Part shown: positions 9,075-17,301 of the stretch, piece by piece
How the letters are laid out: the number at the start of each line of letters is the position of its first letter
Numbering within the stretch: position 1 is the first letter of the stretch
Source of the DNA: CAMLIZ01 sp036231905
GTDB lineage: Bacteria; Pseudomonadota; Gammaproteobacteria; Burkholderiales; Burkholderiaceae_C
Length of the DNA stretch: 64,000 nucleotides
Direction of reading: 5' to 3'
Assembly: GCF_036231905.1 (NCBI RefSeq)
Contig: NZ_JAZARE010000004.1
Coordinates: 434,001 to 498,000 of the forward strand
Notes under the pieces: generated by a model
What the model was told of the DNA's origin: nothing
What the model saw: only the letters and a program-made list of their open reading frames with translations
Databases searched by the model: none
Position numbers and translations under genes: made by a program

Positions 9075-9974
9075 ATGCCAGACACGCCCCGCCCCGACCT
9101 CAACCTGCTTGTCACGCTGGACGTGCTGCTGGCCGAAGGCAGCGTGGCGCGCGCCGCACGCCGCCTGCGGCTCAGCCCCTCGGCGATGAGCCGTGCGCTG
9201 GCCCGGCTGCGCGACACCCTGGGGGACCCGCTGCTGGTGCGGGCCGGGCGTGGCCTGGTGCCCTCACCGCGCGCGATCGAGCTGCGCGAGCGGGTGCGCC
9301 AGATCGTGCACGACGCCGAAGCGGCGTTGCGCCCGGCCAAGTCGCTTGACCTTCAGAAGCTGGCCCGCACGTTCACGCTGCGCACCAGCGATGGTTTTGT
9401 TGAGACCTTCGGGCCGGCGCTATTGGCGTTGGTGGGCGAGCAGGCACCCGGTGTGCGGCTGCGCTTCCTGCCCAAGCTGGACAAGGACAGCACGCCGCTG
9501 CGCGAGGGTGAGGTGGACCTGGAGACCGGCGTCATCGGCAAGGCGATGGGGCCGGAGGTGCGGGTGCAGGCGCTGTTCCGCGACCGCTTCGTGGGCGTGG
9601 TGCGCGCCGGCCATCCGCTGGCCACGGGCAAGGTGAGCGCGAAGCGTTATGCGGCGGCTCGCCACATCGCGCTGGCGCGCGCCAACCGCGACAAGGGCCG
9701 GGTGGACGAAGCGCTGGCCGCGCTGGGCCTGCAGCGTGAGGTGGTGGCCCAGGTGGGCGGCTTCTCGCCGATGCTGGCCCTGGCCCGCGCCACCGACCTG
9801 GTGGCCAGCGTGCCGGAGCGGCACACCGCCGGGCTGCGGGCCGGCATGGTGAGTTTTGCGCTGCCGGTGGCCCTGCCGGAGATCACCGTGTCATTGATGT
9901 GGCATCCGCGGATGGACGGCGATCCGGCGCATCGTTGGCTGCGGGGCTGCGTTCGAGACGCCACAAGCCGATGA
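9075..9974 (+). CDS. LysR-family transcriptional regulator
   Basis: A 299-aa protein with the LysR winged helix at residues 1-65 (D-L-N-L-L-V-T-L-D-V-L-L-A-E-G-S-V, then S-P-S-A-M-S-R-A-L-A-R-L-R) and a periplasmic-binding-protein-like effector domain from about residue 90. It is divergent from the MFS exporter and probably activates or represses it. The last 92 bp overlap, in antisense, the 3' end of the kinase/phosphatase gene on the other strand. Confidence 0.88.
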   Translation: MPDTPRPDLNLLVTLDVLLAEGSVARAARRLRLSPSAMSRALARLRDTLGDPLLVRAGRGLVPSPRAIELRERVRQIVHDAEAALRPAKSLDLQKLARTFTLRTSDGFVETFGPALLALVGEQAPGVRLRFLPKLDKDSTPLREGEVDLETGVIGKAMGPEVRVQALFRDRFVGVVRAGHPLATGKVSAKRYAAARHIALARANRDKGRVDEALAALGLQREVVAQVGGFSPMLALARATDLVASVPERHTAGLRAGMVSFALPVALPEITVSLMWHPRMDGDPAHRWLRGCVRDATSR

Positions 9975-11676
9975 GCACGATGCAGGCCAGGGCCAGCGCC
10001 GCACACAAGGCTTTCCAAAAGACCAGCGGGCTGCGTTCGATCAGCGGCTGGCGCGTGCTGCGCATCCGGCCCGCCGGCGGCTGGTGCAGTGCGTGCACGA
10101 ACTCGTCCACGTCGGCATGGCGTTGCGCCGCATCCGGGTGCAGTGCTTTCTGCAAGGCGTCGTCCACCCATTCGGGCAGCGTGGGGCGCACCGGCACGGC
10201 GCTGCGGTAACGCAGCCGCTTCACGTCGGCCTCGTTGCGGCATTGCGCCACCTCGGGGCCATAAGGCAGGCGGCCGGTGAGCAGCTGGTAGGTGACGACC
10301 GCGAGCGAGAACTGGTCAGACACCGCCGTGCCCGCCTGCCCCAGCAGGCATTCCGGCGCCGTGTGGGCCACGCTGCCCAGCACGCCGGCCGGCGCATCGG
10401 GGGCCAGCTCCGCCAGGCCGGCCACGCGCACCGCGCCGAAGTCGATGATCTTCGGCGTGCCGGTCGCGTCGATCAGGATGTTCTCGGGCCGCAGGTCGCC
10501 ATGCTGCATCTCGCGCCGGTGGAAGGCGCGCAGGGCGGTGCCTACCTGGGCCACGATGGCGCGCACGCGGGCCAGCTCGGCGTGGGGGTGGTCCAGCATC
10601 CACTGCGCCAGGGTGCAGCCCTCCACGTACTCGAACACCACATACAGGTACTGGCGCGGCCGGTCCACCGCGCGCGGCTTCAGCACATGCGGATGGTCGA
10701 TGCGGCGCGCGACCCATTCCTCCAGCAGAAAACGCTCCAGGTAGGCCGGGTCGTTGCGCAGGTCGATCGAGGGCGTCTTGAGCACCACCACCTCGCCGGT
10801 GGCCTCGTCGGTGGCCAGGTGGATGTGGCTGCGGCTGCTGCCGTGCAGCTCGCGCACGATGCGCCAGCCGTCGAAGAGCATGCGCGGCTGCAGGATGGGC
10901 GGCAGCGGCAGCTGCGTGGCCAGGCGGGCCACTTCGTTCGCCTGCGGCTCGGGCAGCTCGGCCACCCGCACCAGCTGCACGGTGGCGTTGTCGGGGCCGC
11001 CGTGCGCGAGCGCCTGGTCGACGATGGCGCGCGCGGCGGCGTCGAGGTCATCACCATGCGCCTGCAATGCGGCGAGCAGGGCGGGCTCGGGCAGGTGCTC
11101 GTGCACACCGTCGGTCATCAGCACGAAGGTGTCGCCCACTTCGAGCGCCAGGTTGCGGTAGTCCAGCTCCAGCTGGGCCTGGGCGCCCAGGGCGCGTGCG
11201 AGGTAGTGCTGCCCGGCACCCACCTGCACCCGATGCTCCTGCGTCAGCGGCTCCAGCGCCTTGCCGCCGTGCACCTGGCAGATGCGCGCGTCGCCGACGT
11301 GGAAAAGATGCGCGGTGCGTGACTTGATGACCAGCGCGCTGAGGGTGCACACCCAGCCGCGGTCACGGTCGTAGCGGCCGGGCCCTTGCATGTTCTGCGC
11401 ATGCAGCCAGGAGTTGGCCGCTACCAGCACCCGTTCCACCGAGGTCTTGACCGACCAGGCATCGGAGGTGCAGTAGTAGTCCTCCAGCAGGCTGCGCACG
11501 GCCGCCTGGCTGGCGAGCTGGCTCACCGCGCTGCTGCCGATGCCGTCGGCCAGCGCGATGGCGATGCCTTTGCTCGCCAGCAGCGGACCTTCGGGAATGA
11601 GGATGCCGTGGAAATCCTGGTTCACGGGCTGGCGGCCCCGGTCGGAGCACTGGCCGGTGAGCAGGGTCAGGGGCAT
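9883..11676 (-). CDS. PP2C phosphatase-Ser/Thr protein kinase fusion
   Basis: A 597-aa bifunctional signalling protein. Residues 1-240 are a PP2C phosphatase: N-Q-D-F, A-D-G-I-G-S-S, H-V-G-D-A-R-I, M-T-D-G-V and G-G-P-D-N supply the metal-binding aspartates. Residues 265-540 are a Hanks-type kinase with an ATP-binding lysine in V-V-L-K-T-P, a catalytic loop reading H-G-D-L-R-P-E-N (HGD rather than HRD) and D-F-G. One transmembrane helix near residues 555-575 tethers it, leaving a short tail. It lies 28 bp after the formate/nitrite channel gene, so it belongs to the nirBD operon. A role in adjusting nitrite/nitrate assimilation is inferred from that position. Its 3' end overlaps lysR by 92 bp. 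Confidence 0.85.
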   Translation of the reverse strand: MPLTLLTGQCSDRGRQPVNQDFHGILIPEGPLLASKGIAIALADGIGSSAVSQLASQAAVRSLLEDYYCTSDAWSVKTSVERVLVAANSWLHAQNMQGPGRYDRDRGWVCTLSALVIKSRTAHLFHVGDARICQVHGGKALEPLTQEHRVQVGAGQHYLARALGAQAQLELDYRNLALEVGDTFVLMTDGVHEHLPEPALLAALQAHGDDLDAAARAIVDQALAHGGPDNATVQLVRVAELPEPQANEVARLATQLPLPPILQPRMLFDGWRIVRELHGSSRSHIHLATDEATGEVVVLKTPSIDLRNDPAYLERFLLEEWVARRIDHPHVLKPRAVDRPRQYLYVVFEYVEGCTLAQWMLDHPHAELARVRAIVAQVGTALRAFHRREMQHGDLRPENILIDATGTPKIIDFGAVRVAGLAELAPDAPAGVLGSVAHTAPECLLGQAGTAVSDQFSLAVVTYQLLTGRLPYGPEVAQCRNEADVKRLRYRSAVPVRPTLPEWVDDALQKALHPDAAQRHADVDEFVHALHQPPAGRMRSTRQPLIERSPLVFWKALCAALALACIVLIGLWRLERSPAANDAPDRRPSADATSMTR

Positions 11677-11704
11677 GCCGGTGCGCTCGCCACCGTGGCG
11701 TGGA

Positions 11705-12517
11705 TCAGGCGATCACGCGCTTGGGCGCGGTGCGTGCGTGGGTGGCGTAGAGCGTCAGGCCGGTGAAGCTCAAGCCACCCACCAGGTTGCCCAGCACGGT
11801 GGGAATCTCGTTCCAGATCAGGTAGTCCATCATCGAGAAGTTGGCGCCGGTGAGCAGGCCGAAGGGGAACAGGAACATGTTCACCACCGAGTGCTCGAAG
11901 GTCATGTAGAAGAACACCATGATGGGCATCCACATCGCGATGACCTTGCCGCCCACGGTGGTGGAGATCATCGCACCCACCACGCCGGTGGAGACCATCC
12001 AGTTGCACAGCATGCCGCGGATGAAGAGCGTCAGCATGCCGGCCGCGCCGTATTGCGCATAGCCCAGGGTGCGCGCCTCCCCGATGTGGGAGATCGCGAT
12101 GCCCACCTTGCCGGGGTCGGTGCTGAAGCCGAAGGTGAACACGATGGCCATCAACGCGGCCACGGTGAAGGCACCACCGAAGTTGCCCACGAACACCAGG
12201 CCCCAGTGCTTGAGCACCGCGCCGGGCGTGACGCCCGGGCGCTTGTCGATCAGCGCCAGCGGCGTGAGCACGAACACGCCGGTGAGCAGGTCGAAGCCCA
12301 GCAAGTACAGCATGCAGAAGCCTACCGGGAACAGCACCGCGCCCAGCAGCGGCTGGCCGGTCTGCACGTTGATGCTCACGGCGAACACGGCGGCCAGCGC
12401 CAGGATGGCGCCGGCCATGTAGGCGCGGATCAACACGTCGCGCGTGGCCATGTAGATCTTGGATTCGCCGGCATCGACCATCTTGCTGACGAACTCGGAA
12501 GGCACGAGGTAGGCCAT
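11705..12517 (-). CDS. nirC: Formate/nitrite transporter (NirC-like)
   Basis: A 270-aa FNT-family channel with six transmembrane helices. Conserved features visible are the F-V-G-N-F-G-G segment, L-F-I-R-G-M-L-C-N-W-M-V (helix 5 loop) and F-E-H-S-V-V-N-M-F (the central histidine region). FNT proteins are pentameric pores for formate or nitrite; the position 47 bp after nirD points to nitrite. The start is the ATG at 12517, preceded by AAGGAG on the coding strand. The frame is open further upstream, but that part overlaps nirD. Confidence 0.85.
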   Translation of the reverse strand: MAYLVPSEFVSKMVDAGESKIYMATRDVLIRAYMAGAILALAAVFAVSINVQTGQPLLGAVLFPVGFCMLYLLGFDLLTGVFVLTPLALIDKRPGVTPGAVLKHWGLVFVGNFGGAFTVAALMAIVFTFGFSTDPGKVGIAISHIGEARTLGYAQYGAAGMLTLFIRGMLCNWMVSTGVVGAMISTTVGGKVIAMWMPIMVFFYMTFEHSVVNMFLFPFGLLTGANFSMMDYLIWNEIPTVLGNLVGGLSFTGLTLYATHARTAPKRVIA

Positions 12518-12564
12518 GGAAGGCTCCTTGGTGAGACGAAAGGGGAGGAGGCGGTGCGGCGGCC

Positions 12565-12909
12565 TCAGACGGCCACGAGCACGGTGTTGTTCTCGACGCG
12601 CACCGGGTAGGCCGCCACCGAGTGCTCGGGCAGCTCCAGGCATTCGCCGCTGCGCAGGTCGAAGTGGTGCTTGTAGAGCGGCGAGGCCACCACCACACGG
12701 TCGCCCACGCTGCCCACCAGCCCGCGCGACAGCACGCTGGCACCCGCCTTGGGGTCGATGTTGTCGATGGCAAAGAGGCGGTCCCCGCTGCCCTGCACGC
12801 GGAACACCGCCACATGGCGCTGCTTCACCAGCGCGCACACGCCGGTGTCCGGCAGGATGTCGTCGATGGAGCACACGGGGCTCCAGCTGCGGATGTCGTC
12901 TGCGTTCAT
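12565..12909 (-). CDS. nirD: Nitrite reductase small subunit (Rieske-like)
   Basis: A 114-aa protein with the NirD fold: an A-V-F-R-V strand, the F-A-I-D-N-I-D-P segment, then P-L-Y-K-H-H-F-D-L-R-S-G-E-C-L-E. As in other NirD proteins the fold is Rieske-like but the two Cys/His cluster-binding boxes are absent, so it should not carry an iron-sulfur cluster. It pairs with NirB to reduce nitrite to ammonium with NADH in the cytoplasm. It begins 11 bp after nirB. Confidence 0.92.
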   Translation of the reverse strand: MNADDIRSWSPVCSIDDILPDTGVCALVKQRHVAVFRVQGSGDRLFAIDNIDPKAGASVLSRGLVGSVGDRVVVASPLYKHHFDLRSGECLELPEHSVAAYPVRVENNTVLVAV

Positions 12910-12920
12910 GGGCTGCTCCT

Positions 12921-15455
12921 TCAGGCGGGTTGGTCGTCCAGGGTGCGCACGGGCGCGCGTTCATCGGGTGTGGCGGGGCGGATCTGCCCGCGCTCCTGCA
13001 CGAACACCACGTGCTCGTCGGGCTGGTCGCTGTTGACGAACTGGCGGAAGCGCTTGCGCACCTCGGGGTTGGTCACCGCGTTCTTCCACTCGCATTCGTA
13101 GGTGTCCACCACGTGCTGCATCTCGGCCTCCAGCTCATGGGCGAGGCCGAGCTTGTCGTGCACCACCACGTCGCGCAGGTAGTCCAGCCCGCCTTCCAGG
13201 CTCTCGCGCCAGGTGCTGGTGCGCTGCAGCCGGTCGGCGGTGCGCACGTAGAACATGAGGAAGCGGTCGATGTAGGTGATGAGCTGCTGCTTGCTGAGGT
13301 CGGAGGCCAGCAGCTCGGCATGGCGGGGCTTCATGCCGCCGTTGCCGCAGACGTAGAGGTTCCAGCCCTTGTCGGTGGCGATCACGCCCACGTCCTTGCC
13401 CTGGGCCTCGGCGCATTCGCGGGTGCAGCCGGACACGCCGAACTTGATCTTGTGCGGCGCGCGCAGGCCCTTGTAGCGGTTCTCCAGCTCGATCGCCAGG
13501 CCCACACTGTCGCCCACGCCGTAGCGGCACCAGGTGGAGCCCACGCAGGACTTCACCGTGCGCAGCGACTTGCCGTAGGCGTGGCCGGATTCGAAGCCGG
13601 CGGCGATGAGCTCGTCCCAGATGGCGGGCAGCTGGTCCACCCGCGCGCCGAACAGGTCCACCCGCTGGCCGCCGGTGATCTTGGTGTACAGGCCGTATTT
13701 CTTGGCCACCTGCGCCACCGCCATCAGGCCGTCGGGCGTCACCTCGCCGCCCGGCATGCGCGGCACCACCGAGTAGGTGCCGTCCTTCTGGATGTTGCCC
13801 AGGAAGTAGTCGTTCGAGTCCTGCAGGCCGGCATGGTCCTGGTTGAGGATAAAGTCGTTCCAGCAGGAGGCGAAGATGCTGGCGGCCACCGGCTTGCAGA
13901 TGTCGCAGCCCAGGCCCTTGCCGTGGCGGGAAATCAACTCGCCGAAGGTGCGGATGCGTTCCACCTTCACCAGGTGGAACAGTTCCTGGCGCGAGTGCGG
14001 GAAGTGCTCGCACAGGTGGTTGTTGACGGCGAGCCCCTGTTTCTTCAGCTCTGCCTTCATCACCTGCGTGACCAGCGGCACGCAGCCGCCGCAGGAGGTG
14101 CCCGCCTTGGTGCAGGCCTTGAGCTCGCCGATGGTGGTGACGCCGCGGCCCACCGCGTCGCAGAGTTGGCCCTTGGACACGTTGTTGCAGGAGCAGATCT
14201 GCGCGGCCGCGGGCAGCGCGTCGGGCCCCAGGGCGGGCGCTGCCTTGCCGTCGCTGGCCGGCAGGATCAGAAACTCGGGCGATGCCGGCAGCGGCAGGCC
14301 GTTGAGCATCATCTGCTGCAAGGTGCCGTACTCGGCGGCATCGCCCACCAGCACCGCGCCCAGCAGCTTCTTGCCGCATTCGGAGACCACGATCTTCTTG
14401 TAGACCTGGCGGCGCTCGTCGGTGAACTGGAAGGCGCGGCTGCCGGCGGTCTGGCCCATCGCGTCACCCACGCTGGCCACGTCCACGCCCATCAGCTTGA
14501 GCTTGGTGCTCATGTCCGCGCCCTTGAACTGCGCGTCCGGCTCGCCGGCGAGGTGGCGCGCGGCCACGCGGGCCATGTCGTAGCCGGGCGCCACCAGGCC
14601 GAAGACCTGGCTGTTCCATACCGCGCATTCGCCGATGGCGTAGATGTGGGGGTCGCTGGTGAGGCAGTGGTCGTCGATCGCGATGCCGCCGCGTGCGCCC
14701 AGCGTCAGGCCGGCCTGGCGCGCCAGCTCATCGCGTGGGCGGATGCCGGCGGAGAACACCAGCATGTCGGTTTCCAGCTGGCTGCCATCGGCAAACACCA
14801 GGCGGTGGCGCGCCTGCTCGCCATCGGTGATCTGCACCGTGTTCTTCTGGGTGTGCACCTGAACGCCCAGGGCCTCGATCTTGCGGCGCAGCATCTCGCC
14901 GCCGCCGCTGTCCACCTGCAACGCCATCAGGCGCGGCGAGAACTCCACCACATGCGTCTGCAGCTGCATGTCGCGGAGCGCCTTGGCGCATTCCAGCCCG
15001 AGCAGGCCGCCGCCGATGACCACGCCGCTGCGCGAGCGGGCGCCGCATTCGAGCATGGCCTCCAGGTCTTCGATGGTGCGGTAGACGAAGCAGTCGGCGC
15101 GGTCGCGGCCCGGCACCGGCGGCACGAAGGGCGTGGAGCCGGTGGCCAGCACCAGCTTGTCGTAGGGCAGGGTGTCGCCGGCCGCGGTGGTGACGGTCTT
15201 GGCAGCGCGGTCGATGGCCACCACGCGGGTGTTCAGCCGCAGCGTGAGGCCGTTGTCATCGAAGAAGCCGGCCGGCACCAGCGAGAGTTCGTCCGCCGAC
15301 GTGCCGGAGAAGAAGGACGACAGGTGCACCCGGTCGTAAGCTGGCCGCGGCTCCTCACCGAGCACGCACACGCGTGCACCCTGCGGCAGCGCCTCGCGCA
15401 GGGATTCAACAAACTTGTGGCCGACCATGCCGTGGCCGATGACGACGATGTTCAT
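12921..15455 (-). CDS. nirB: Assimilatory NAD(P)H nitrite reductase large subunit
   Basis: An 844-aa protein. The N-terminus is an FAD/NAD(P)H oxidoreductase (G-H-G-M-V-G-H loop at residues 7-13, second nucleotide loop in V-I-G-G-G-L-L-G). A BFD-like [2Fe-2S] segment follows (C-S-C-N-N near residue 418 and C-G-G-C near 453). The C-terminal sulfite/nitrite reductase part carries cysteines for [4Fe-4S]-siroheme (C-V-G-S-T-W-C near 637 and G-C-T-R-E-C near 675). It catalyses the six-electron reduction of nitrite to ammonium. The ATG at 15455 has AAGGA nine bases upstream; the longer open frame is not conserved. It is first in the nirB-nirD-nirC-kinase operon. Confidence 0.93.
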   Translation of the reverse strand: MNIVVIGHGMVGHKFVESLREALPQGARVCVLGEEPRPAYDRVHLSSFFSGTSADELSLVPAGFFDDNGLTLRLNTRVVAIDRAAKTVTTAAGDTLPYDKLVLATGSTPFVPPVPGRDRADCFVYRTIEDLEAMLECGARSRSGVVIGGGLLGLECAKALRDMQLQTHVVEFSPRLMALQVDSGGGEMLRRKIEALGVQVHTQKNTVQITDGEQARHRLVFADGSQLETDMLVFSAGIRPRDELARQAGLTLGARGGIAIDDHCLTSDPHIYAIGECAVWNSQVFGLVAPGYDMARVAARHLAGEPDAQFKGADMSTKLKLMGVDVASVGDAMGQTAGSRAFQFTDERRQVYKKIVVSECGKKLLGAVLVGDAAEYGTLQQMMLNGLPLPASPEFLILPASDGKAAPALGPDALPAAAQICSCNNVSKGQLCDAVGRGVTTIGELKACTKAGTSCGGCVPLVTQVMKAELKKQGLAVNNHLCEHFPHSRQELFHLVKVERIRTFGELISRHGKGLGCDICKPVAASIFASCWNDFILNQDHAGLQDSNDYFLGNIQKDGTYSVVPRMPGGEVTPDGLMAVAQVAKKYGLYTKITGGQRVDLFGARVDQLPAIWDELIAAGFESGHAYGKSLRTVKSCVGSTWCRYGVGDSVGLAIELENRYKGLRAPHKIKFGVSGCTRECAEAQGKDVGVIATDKGWNLYVCGNGGMKPRHAELLASDLSKQQLITYIDRFLMFYVRTADRLQRTSTWRESLEGGLDYLRDVVVHDKLGLAHELEAEMQHVVDTYECEWKNAVTNPEVRKRFRQFVNSDQPDEHVVFVQERGQIRPATPDERAPVRTLDDQPA

Positions 15456-15817
15456 GAGGAGGTGTCCTTGGAGCGGGTTCGCGGGCGCTGCCACGAAGGG
15501 GCGGCCCGGCAACATCAGCATCGATGCACATCGGCGTGCATGCCGGCAGCACTGCGGCGCGCGCCGGGACCCTGGGACCGGTGGCGCCGCGGCGCACCGA
15601 GTCAGGTCAGGCGGATTGAGCGCAAGGTCTGTGCCATCAGCCAGTACCGTGTGCGGTGCCGCAAGCGGCCGCCGCCGCACCAAATGCCGGCCGGGGCACC
15701 GGAATGGCGCGTGTGCACAGCGAACGGTGCACTGCGGTGGGGCATGCGCACCGCAGTCGTTTTGCAAAGGCTGAACCCGCCACCTATATTGAATTCGGTG
15801 CCAACAGGGAGTACACG
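15456..15817. other. 362-bp divergent intergenic region
   Basis: This gap must hold the nirB promoter and the promoter of the PEP-CTERM gene. Only the latter is clearly visible (15762-15790). There is no convincing CRP/FNR dyad or sigma-54 box, and the long reading frames crossing it have no homology I recognise. Confidence 0.5.
15762..15790 (+). promoter_or_regulatory. Sigma-70-type promoter of the PEP-CTERM gene
   Basis: TTGCAA (15762-15767), a 17-bp spacer, and TATATT (15785-15790) form an unusually good -35/-10 pair for this GC-rich genome. It lies 28 bp before the ATG at 15818, with a GGGAG ribosome binding site between. Confidence 0.6.
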
Positions 15818-16519
15818 ATGCATCAAGGGTTCGGTCCGCCCCGCTTGGCGGCCTGCCTCGTCGGTTTGTGGGTTGCTTGCGCCTCGGCCGCTGGCTTCGA
15901 ACCATCGCCGACCTTCGCTGCAGGCACGTCCGTGGCGGAGGAGCCGTGGCTGGCCGGTGACATTGTCGAAGACGTCACCACGCCATTCGACTTTCTCGGC
16001 ACCATGAACTGGTGCTGCCGCGGCGACGATCCCGTGGTCGACACCGGCCGAGTCACCGGCGCGGTGCAGTCGCGCGTGGTGCACAGCATCGACGGCACTT
16101 ACGACTTCTACTGGCGGATCTTCGTCAACAACGACTCGTTCCTGCCGATCAACGTCATGTCCATCACAGGGATTCCAGCGGTGGACCAGGTGGCCAGCTG
16201 GCGCAACGATCTGGACGGGGGCGAGGCGCCTCGCGGAGCTGGCTTGGCCGGCTCGGTGCTGACCTGGGATTTCTTCTTCAATTCGACCAGCGCCGTTCCG
16301 ATTGGAAGTTCGTCGGTCTACATGTTCATCGACACCCAGGCCACGGCCTATACCCGGGCCGCCTCCATCGGGCTCAGCGTGTTCATGGAGCATGCCGGCA
16401 ACAGCCTGGGTGGGAGCAGCGGGTTCATCTATCCGACGTTTGCGCCGGCTGTGCCCGAGGTGCCCACGGTGGTGCTGCTTCTTGGCGGGTTGGCGGCCTT
16501 TGCGTGGCGCAGGCGCTGA
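15818..16519 (+). CDS. PEP-CTERM-type exported protein
   Basis: A 233-aa secreted protein. An N-terminal signal peptide (hydrophobic to about residue 25, A-S-A-A-G) precedes a mature domain I do not recognise. The C-terminus has the tripartite sorting signal: V-P-E-V-P, a hydrophobic helix L-L-L-G-G-L-A-A-F-A-W, and R-R-R. The usual P-E-P is P-E-V here. Such proteins are processed by exosortase (EpsH/XrtA) at the inner membrane and typically belong to exopolysaccharide or biofilm systems. No exosortase gene is in the window. Function of the mature part is unknown. Confidence 0.75.
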   Translation: MHQGFGPPRLAACLVGLWVACASAAGFEPSPTFAAGTSVAEEPWLAGDIVEDVTTPFDFLGTMNWCCRGDDPVVDTGRVTGAVQSRVVHSIDGTYDFYWRIFVNNDSFLPINVMSITGIPAVDQVASWRNDLDGGEAPRGAGLAGSVLTWDFFFNSTSAVPIGSSSVYMFIDTQATAYTRAASIGLSVFMEHAGNSLGGSSGFIYPTFAPAVPEVPTVVLLLGGLAAFAWRRR

Positions 16520-16551
16520 AGCCAAACTGCGCGGCGCCTTAGCAGCCCGCT

Positions 16552-16923
16552 TTACACCGGTCGCAGTTGCTCCGCCAATGAGCGCGTCTTCTCCGTCACG
16601 ACGTCGCCGGTGTGCAGCGTGGTCTTGCGCTCGATCAGCAGGATCTGGCATTCCTGCTCCGCCACCGGGTTGTGGCGCACGCCCTTGGGCACGACGAACA
16701 TCTCACCCTCGCCCAGCTCCACGGTGTCGGCCTCCATCTCGATGCGCAGCCGGCCCTTGAGCACGAGGAACAGCTCGTCCTCGTTGTCGTGGCTGTGCCA
16801 GGTGAGCGAGCCTTGCACCTTGGCGACCTTGATGAAGGTGTCGTCCACCTCGCCGATCACGCGGGGCGACCACAACTCCTGCAGCGATGCAGCAACCTGT
16901 TGGGGCGATATGACCTGCGGCAT
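16552..16923 (-). CDS. Small cupin-domain protein
   Basis: A 123-aa single-domain cupin. The two metal-binding boxes are W-H-S-H-D-N-E-D-E-L-F-L-V-L-K-G (about residues 43-58) and V-P-K-G-V-R-H-N-P (about 80-88), so a divalent metal site is likely. The start is the ATG at 16923. No enzyme activity can be assigned; small cupins of this type are often sugar isomerase-like or binding proteins. It is followed upstream on the same strand by an 84-aa unknown gene. Confidence 0.75.
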   Translation of the reverse strand: MPQVISPQQVAASLQELWSPRVIGEVDDTFIKVAKVQGSLTWHSHDNEDELFLVLKGRLRIEMEADTVELGEGEMFVVPKGVRHNPVAEQECQILLIERKTTLHTGDVVTEKTRSLAEQLRPV

Positions 16924-16955
16924 GGGGGCTCCTGGTGATGATGACGGTGGCCGTG

Positions 16956-17210
16956 TCACGCCACCACCAGCCCGGCACCGGCCAGCCGGGCGGTGACGGA
17001 GGCGAGATCGCCTTCGTATTCCCAGTACAGCACCCGCCCATGCGAGGAGGACACGAGGATGTACTTCTCGGACACCGACTGGATGCGCTCGACGGCGATC
17101 AGCTTGTCGACGAAGGCTTCGCCGGTGACTTCATCGACCACTTCCTTGTTGTCGCTGGTGTAGCCGTGCATGACCAGCGCGTTGCGAACGCGCAGTGAGA
17201 TGAATTTCAT
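16956..17210 (-). CDS. Hypothetical 84-aa protein
   Basis: I do not recognise this protein. It is a small acidic soluble protein beginning M-K-F-I-S-L-R-V-R-N-A, with no signal peptide, cysteine or membrane segment, and its predicted strands look like a compact single domain. The ATG at 17210 is preceded by a purine-rich stretch (TCTCC on the plus strand). It lies between the cupin and the glycosyltransferase genes on the same strand and may be co-transcribed with the cupin. Confidence 0.6.
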   Translation of the reverse strand: MKFISLRVRNALVMHGYTSDNKEVVDEVTGEAFVDKLIAVERIQSVSEKYILVSSSHGRVLYWEYEGDLASVTARLAGAGLVVA

Positions 17211-17301
17211 GGAGGAGAAGGCGGCGGCTGAGGTGGGCCGCCATTCTGCCGCGGTGGCGATGCCACCGTGCGGGGCACGGTTGCACCGTGAAGACGCGGC
17301 C

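Noticed and set aside
12516..16007. 1163-codon open frame on the plus strand
   Set aside because: Antisense shadow of nirD and nirB, whose family motifs are unambiguous.
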